In this document: one piece after another, positions 57,750 through 64,000 of the stretch
How the letters are laid out: each line of letters begins with the position of its first letter
Numbering within the stretch: position 1 is the stretch's first letter
NCBI GenBank assembly: GCA_033239525.1
Contig: BSYO01000025.1
Span: 9,830,001 to 9,894,000, forward strand
Reading direction: 5' to 3'
DNA from: Nepenthes gracilis
Taxonomy: Eukaryota > Streptophyta > Magnoliopsida > Caryophyllales > Nepenthaceae
Length of the DNA stretch: 64,000 bases
The notes under the pieces: model-generated
The model's input: the letters and a program-made list of their open reading frames with translations, nothing else
Databases searched by the model: none
Told to the model about the DNA's origin: nothing
Program-made: the position numbers and the translations under genes

Positions 57750-59030
57750 TTGCCTAATATACTATAGCTATCGATCAACCCTTCACTGAAGACAAGCCAT
57801 CTTGGTCTGGTGATCTATCTAAGAAGTAGCTACCTGCTCCATTTGTAGTTTCATGGTCACCTGAATCTTAAACTGAGAGGTGGTCATCTATTCCAGATGG
57901 TGCTGTATGCTTGCCTAAAACTCAGATTGAGATGAGGTCATCTGTTCCATATGGAGATAGGTGCTACACAAAGGTGCATAGCAGCATTATTGAAGTTAGG
58001 TTGATCACTAGAGAGGCCTCTAGATGATTCATTGGTAGAAAGAGGTGGCACAGAGTCCTTGTGAGGAGAGATGTGGCTAGGTGTGTGTGTGATTGACTTT
58101 AGAAAAGTGTTGCCCTACTAGTGGATGTCCGAGAGACAGAGGGTACAACAGGCAAGCAGATAGAGAAGGAGGAGAGAAGGTGTTAGATGTGACAACCATA
58201 AAGCAACTAGGTCGTCAGGTAAATATCCTTAAATATATCTATAAATTGGTGACAGATGTTGACTGAGATGTCTGTGGCATCACCTCAAAGAACATTATAT
58301 AAAAATAGTGCTCTAGATAGTGGAAGGGTCGACAAATAAGATATGGAGAGGATGTCAATATGCACAATGCAGTAAAGGACAGAGCAATCAGCTGATATTG
58401 TATTCGTCCTAATCTCATGACCATCATAGCTATAGGAAAGCTGTAGTTGATGGAAGAAGGCATCATCAATAGATGGCATTGTCTTCGCAGGTTAAGGACA
58501 ATCTAATGTTAAATCAATGGGAAGACAAGTGTATCTCAAATCACTTCAGGTGTGATCCGAATGATCTAACCGCAAATGTAAATAGAGAAATTAGCTCATC
58601 CATGACAAATTTGGTGAATATTAGAATAAAATTCATGAACAAGAATAACCAAGGAAGGTGACAAACTAGTAACAAGTGATACCTACTCCTTAGAGATGAA
58701 TATATGTGATATATGCTGAGGGAGAGACTAGAGCAACGACTCATGGTCCAATAACAGTTGTCTAGTGCAAAAGCAAGGCGTATAATGTTGTGTAGCGTTG
58801 CTATTTTAGAAACTTGAATCAGCAGAGTTCGAGTCACCTCTTGGGTGTTTTGGTGAACTCTTCTTTTCAATTGATTTGGACATTATCTGTAATATATTAC
58901 GAGGAACCATGTCAAATAATGACCAATTATTACAAACCCAAAAAAAAACAAATATGTTTTTCAAAAAAAATTGGCACACTACTTGCATTTGAATGCCGTT
59001 AGAACACTGAATCCCTAAGCTCACAAATTA
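57750..59030 (-). pseudogene. Remnant of a plant transposon-encoded protein
   Basis: On the minus strand broken frames give, in order, KKSSPKHPRGDSNSADSS (near 58830), LVHEFYSNIHQICHG (near 58640), IIRITPEVI (near 58560) and DDAFFHQLQLSYSYDGHEIRTNTISA (near 58460). They continue with LYCIVHIDILSISYLSTLPLSRALFLYN. This combination resembles the domain annotated in many plant genomes as a putative plant transposon protein, an ORF associated with retrotransposons. Further left, Gln-, Met- and Ser-rich stretches recall the tail of those proteins. Several stops are present. The identification is from pattern memory and needs a profile search. Confidence 0.4.
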
Positions 59031-60600
59031 GGCTAGAAACTTATAGATCTTGCTAAATCAACAAATAATATAATGAATAGCTTAATCCTAGGAACGATTC
59101 TAGCATTATTTTAAGGATATGAAGTATGATAATTTGAAAAAAGGGTAACTTTTAAAGATGCAAAATATGCTAAAAATAAGGTGAAAATTGATAAAATATC
59201 TTCAAGTTCTACTAGAATGGTGAAGGAAATCACTATTGAGTGTTCGAAAGGATTACTCACTAAATGTGTAAAATATGGCCAAAAAGTAAAGGAAAGAAGA
59301 AGGGAGAGGGGTAGCGCATGAGCGTGAGAGAGAGGGGGGGAGAACAGAATGGTGTCAGTTCGAATATGGTGCACTTGGGTTAACATAATTTGTCTGTGGC
59401 GCTTGAACGTTAAATTTGGTGCTTGAGCAACATAGTGGGCGTTCAACATCAACATTAACATTCAAACATCACTAGTAAGTGGTGTTTGAACATTATTTCG
59501 AACACTAAGGAAAAAACCACTCCAACTAAAATGATGTGTATAAAACAAAAACTGCAATGTAGCACCAACAAAAAAAAAATGTCACAAAGACATAAGCAAC
59601 AATTGGTGATGTCTGTATAATTTTTTGTTCAAATTAAAATTTTTTGTGAATTTAATAATCATGAGAAAAGTTCATGCACTGATTAACAAATATGAATGAG
59701 GCATATATTGTGTTGTAAGTGAGGCGAAGCACCATACATAGTTAAGCGATCTCAAAATCATGAATTATGAAGGAGCTTGACTATGATTACGAAATTTCCA
59801 ATGTGTTTTGGAGAACCTCCATAGAGAGTCAAACCCAACATTACTAGGGGCTGTAACTCATTTCAACAATTTTGCTTCCCTTAAATAAAAATCCTAGGAT
59901 TGAGAAACTCTTTTTCCATAATATCTTTTTTAGTTCTCTTACATGAGTCCTGACTAGATACTCATCAACAACATTCAAATTTTTCTCGGGGTGTTTATTT
60001 TCAAGTTGAAGTTCAACTATTTCGAGGTCATTTGAATTTCAAGATAATCCAAATACAGTTAGAATTGTTGGCACAATGCACACAAATGCAGTCAAAGTTT
60101 TAATCAATAAAGTATGATGTGTGTAATGAATATATGTATAGAATAAGATACCACAAACTCCTTTTATAAAAATGCAAAAATTAGGTGAATAAGCGAATTT
60201 ATCTCATCAAGTGAATAATAATATGTTCATCTTTGACTAAATTTTAAATAAATAACCCATTGTGGAAAATTTTTCAAAATTTTGATTTTTTAAAATTTTC
60301 TGAAATAAAAAAATATGTGTGCTTTCAATCTAAATATACTTTAATCTATAAGAAAAATATATGAGTGAGCTACTTGTGAGTAGTGCATAATATCTTGGCT
60401 TTAGAAGCTAAGTCCTTGTTATTGACCCAAGCCCATTTCTCTAAAGAATAGGTTGGCCTTTTTTAGCACACATGGTTGACCTAAACTCATTTTTTTTAAG
60501 GTCACATTTGACCATTATAGCCAAATTCAATATTATCCCTTTTAAACATTGCACCTCACGTGTGAGTTTTGTCTCTCTAAAGGATCTAACTTAAGACTTC
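59031..60600. other. No gene recognised; LTR-like patch
   Basis: A GA-rich tract (59285-59345) is followed by CTTGAGCAAC- and GTTCAA-type words at 59398-59500, similar in style to the LTR start blocks elsewhere, but no ends were found. The rest is AT-rich spacer. Confidence 0.35.
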
Positions 60601-61738
60601 CTATAATGAGGCCAAATATGACCACATTGGTTGCATGAGTGTCATGCAGGAATTGAATCTCAATGGAGGGTAAGACACAAAAGAGGATGATCTAGGCATC
60701 ATTCCAGAAGAAACAATACATGATCTTCTAGCTTGATGTTGAAAGTTCTTAGCCATATAGTTGGAGCGCTTTCCAGAAATGAATGGTTCACTAACACAAT
60801 CCTTGGCCTTCTCATCAAAATGGGTGGTACACAAATTTTGCTATTGTTATGTTGAAAGTTCTTGGTATTCATAACATTTGAACGTATTTTAAATTTTTAT
60901 CTTTAAATTTATTTTTCATTCCTCTTCTTCTTATTATTGGATAAGTCTTTAGGTTTTTTTTGAAATTTTTTTATTACCATCAAAAATTTTTTAAATTGTT
61001 TGGTAAAGAAAGTAATATCCTCATTGTCCATAGACTTATCGTTTGAGGCATCATAAGATTATTCATTTACAGATTTAAGGACGATAGTTTGTTCTTTTTC
61101 TTTTATGGGAGAAACAATATATAGGTTTGGACAAATGCAACCAACTATTCAATTTTGATATAGTCAAGGTATTTGCTCTCCTTAATAGTTGTGACTTTTG
61201 GTCAAATCTGCTCAGATAAGGATTTTAATATATTTTTTCACAATTCTCCTTTTGAGAATTTTCTCTTTTAGGCAAAAAGGTAGAATTAATTATATCATTT
61301 AGTTTGATATAAAAATTGTCAAATGGTTCATCATCTTTTATTCTAAGTTATTCAAACCTAGTAGTTAGTATTTATAACTTAAGAGTTTTTAACCACTTTT
61401 GTGCCTTTATGTATAATTTGTAAAATATCCCAAGCTTTCTTAACAATTTTGCATATAGATATTTGTCTAAACTCATCAAGCAAATTTTCCATAAAAATAG
61501 CATACATGTCTTTCTTATTCTAGTTGTTGTAGTTCAACTTATTGTCAAACCACGTAGCCAAGTCTTTGTAGGATGTAACCCCATTTTTTGTTGCAGTGGG
61601 AGGAGACAACCCTTTCTCCACACATAACAACATACGTTCGTCTAGTAATTTTAGGAAAGCTCTCATGCAAGCCTTCCAGTAGACATAGTTATTTATGTCA
61701 AAATAGGGTGGAATCGACAATGAATGACTCGTAGTCAT
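60600..61738 (-). pseudogene. Copia gag remnant
   Basis: On the minus strand it starts with ATG at 61738 and reads SLSIPPYFDINNYVYWKACMRAFLKLLDER, the well known N-terminus of large plant copia gag (PP.FDG.NY.YWK.RM.AFL). It continues past stops with a segment near 61340 (DDEPFDNFYIKLNDIINSTF) that matches the same protein. Below about 61000 similarity fades. There is no pol. A primer-binding site precedes it, so this is the 5' end of an element whose remainder is lost or displaced. Confidence 0.75.
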
Positions 61739-61770
61739 CTAAACACAACCATGTTAATGATTGGGATAGT

Positions 61771-61781
61771 CTCTGATACCA
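61771..61781 (-). promoter_or_regulatory. Copia primer-binding site, minus strand
   Basis: On the minus strand TGGTATCAGAG, an exact match to the start of the initiator-Met tRNA primer site, lies between the LTR at 61793 and the gag ATG at 61738. Confidence 0.8.
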
Positions 61782-61792
61782 TCAAAATAAAT

Positions 61793-62815
61793 TGGGTAGC
61801 CCTAAATAACTGCATCTTCGACCCCTTTACGATGCAAAGGCACAGATTTTATAAATATTCAATACACGAATAGAATATTTGTTTCCAGATACTACAAAGA
61901 CAAGTCAATAATCCTACTTAGTCATCATCACTCATATTAATTATAAATAAAGTGTAGAAAATAAATTAACTCAATATATGGTAACGGAGGAAAACCTTAA
62001 GAATTAAGCGGTTTTTGAGCAAAACCTTTCAGGCTTCTCAGGATTGTTAAAATAAATCCACTAACAAAAATTAACTTACAAATCAGGTGATACAAACGTT
62101 AACTTTTTGCCATCTTGATCCTGACAAATAACCTTTACTGAAGGACTCCTCTAATTTGCTCCCTAGCAACCAAAACGGATGCCTTTTAATCTTCTCGCAG
62201 ATTTTATTTCATTGTCTTTGAAACATGCAACACTTTTGGAAGTCTAGTATTTTATCCACTAATGAAACTCCAAAGGCTTATGAGTTGAAACAAATGCTTA
62301 ATGACTGTTGAATGGTTTTGGAATGAGAAAACTAAACTTTTTGGATCATATACAATGGGTAAGGTTTTCACCTTTGTCTCCACACTTTTCTAGCTTTCCT
62401 TTCCTTTAGTATTAACCAAGGAGATAGTTAGGTTAAAAAAAAAAAGAAGAAGAATACTTATATATTTGGCTGAAAATTAGGATTTAAAATGTGAAATTAA
62501 TAAAAATCCAATGCTGGTGTTCAAGCGAACGTCAATGTGCATGAACATGTTTAATGTATGCGTCACGTGTGGAGGAGCTAAAAAGTACCTATGTGCACCT
62601 TCATGTGTCCCTTTTGCGTAGAACTACTAGAAAGTGCATATGTGCCCCCTTCATGATGACCTCCTTGTGGAGCTACATTCCCAAATGTGCAATTGCGTCT
62701 TTCATATGTCCGATTCTTTCCATTTTCAAATAAATTGTCTTAAGTTCGTGATTGAGCACTATTAATAAATAAAAATACTTTAATTGTAAGTCGATTAGGA
62801 CTAAATTTTCTCACA
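61793..62815 (-). mobile_element. 5' LTR of the minus-strand copia remnant
   Basis: It is about 1023 bp. The left end TGGGTAGCC is 11 bases from the primer site, and on the minus strand the right end begins TGTGAGAAAATTTAG. Similarity to 47866-48821 extends across most of the length. The primer site makes the 5' LTR identity firm. Confidence 0.75.
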
Positions 62816-63370
62816 AAAATACATCAATATAGTAGGCCTAACACACTTGAATCCTAATTTCCTCCAAAAGCTTAGTAATTGATTGGTTCCAAACTATGCA
62901 CATGGATGACATGGTAGCTTAGGAAGCAATGGATAGGAAATGTGATTTCACTTGAATTGCTGTGCTGTAATTCTAATCAGGAATATCAGGAAGTTGCTTT
63001 CCTTCTTATCAAACGGCTGTTGTTTGCTGTAGTATTAGGAAGCTACTGATTTGGGCCTTGTCATCTTGTTAGCTTCACATTGTGACTCTGACGGCAAGGA
63101 GTAGTAGTATCCATCATAAGGGACTTATACTGTTGCATCTTTGTTCTGATTAACATAATGCTGTTACTGAAATTAGGGGCGGCAGTGCATCGTGTGGTAC
63201 TTCATGACCATAGCAAATGACTTGCAACTTGCATCAATGATGGCCACATCATAACCGAAACTCAAATTTAAAGGATAAGGATTCAATCAATGTTCGCTAC
63301 TAGTACTTACCTAGCGAACAGAGGGATACATTTATCATGAAATAAATTCATGGACAATATTTTGTACTGT
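62816..63370. other. No gene recognised
   Basis: About 0.55 kb of unique-looking spacer between the copia LTR and the repeat copy at the window end. No coding frame or element ends are seen. Confidence 0.45.
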
Positions 63371-64000
63371 AGATCATAGATGAAAATATTAATATCGGTG
63401 TCGGTACCAAACATATCAGTTAATTCGTATTGGACTTAAATAGATCGAAAGTAAAAAAAAAAAAAGATTCTACAAATAGTAAACTAATATGGAAATATCA
63501 GTCAGATATTGGACATCTCGTTCGATATGTGATGCAATTAGAAAATATCGGTATCTATACTAATACTATATATATCAGCCAAAATGTCATTCCTTGGTGA
63601 AGATAAATTTGTACCAAACAAATGCAGTTTTCATCAGCAGCCTTGGTTTCCCCTTCCTCTTGTTTGTATATCTATATCAAAATAGTATGAATGCTATTAT
63701 TTATTCAATTTTGTTGAGCTGGGTTACTAGTGTGTGTGTTGTAAGTTTATTAATATTATCCAAAACAGCATAATTGTAGAGAATGGTAAAAACATAAATA
63801 GATATAAGGCTCAAATCTTAACCTTGCTTTTGTTAATGTGACTAGCTATAAGGCTCATTTGCAGTTATAAAATACTGTTCTCTGCATATTTCTATCAATT
63901 TTTAACTACTTTTCTTAACATTTTCATCTAACAGTAGTTTAAATTCTTCATGATGTTTTCATACTTGTGCAACAACTAACAAATCGATAGAAGATGTTAA
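63371..64000. repeat. Direct repeat copy B (partner at 1-640)
   Basis: Matches the opening of the window in order and orientation, with an added A tract near 63448-63465 and a few small gaps. The match continues to the last bases (AACAAATCGATAGAAGATGTTA), so it probably extends beyond the window. Confidence 0.85.

Overview
This window looks like intergenic and repeat-rich DNA from a flowering plant, most likely a eudicot. It is AT-rich, has one plant-type NLR resistance gene, and has a U6 snRNA gene whose upstream elements are spaced as in plant Pol III promoters. The rest is largely plant Ty3/gypsy and Ty1/copia LTR retrotransposons in many stages of decay. Species cannot be read from the sequence.

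Layout. 1-3345: short repeat copies, a 29-bp minisatellite and no recognisable gene. 3346-5740: a solo LTR with a perfect 5-bp target duplication. About 5746-9640: a minus-strand gypsy remnant (LTR, then pol read right to left), followed by a small plus-strand LTR scrap. 9800-16480: no gene recognised, with one 111-bp tandem duplication. 16483-20245: a CC-NB-ARC-LRR gene split by about 0.95 kb and carrying apparent in-frame stops. 20246-24480: no gene recognised. 24480-27656: LTR halves in opposite orientations. 27657-34425: a gypsy element with 5' LTR, degenerate gag-pol and 3' LTR. 34426-37152: an LTR-like block split by a nested solo LTR. 38725-39242: a decayed U6 copy and, 0.4 kb downstream, a well preserved U6 gene. 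40645-41558: a broken gene with an RRM resembling those of PTB proteins, followed by an acidic tail. 42744-47579: a full-length but inactive copia element. 47866-48821 and 61793-62815: two copies of another copia LTR, the second attached to a primer-binding site and gag remnant on the minus strand. 49374-57705: an LTR split by a gypsy element that lost most of gag, protease and RT. 57750-59030: minus-strand remnant of a plant transposon-encoded protein. The first and last 0.63 kb of the window are direct repeats of each other.

Only two loci look host-functional or recently so: the U6 gene, and the NLR, which appears damaged at two places. No coherent undescribed multi-gene system is visible. 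The points most worth checking are the NLR lesions, the U6 gene with its compensated 5' stem and weak TATA, the nested insertions, and the LTR halves facing opposite ways. Percent identities and boundaries were judged by eye; where boundaries are approximate I say so.
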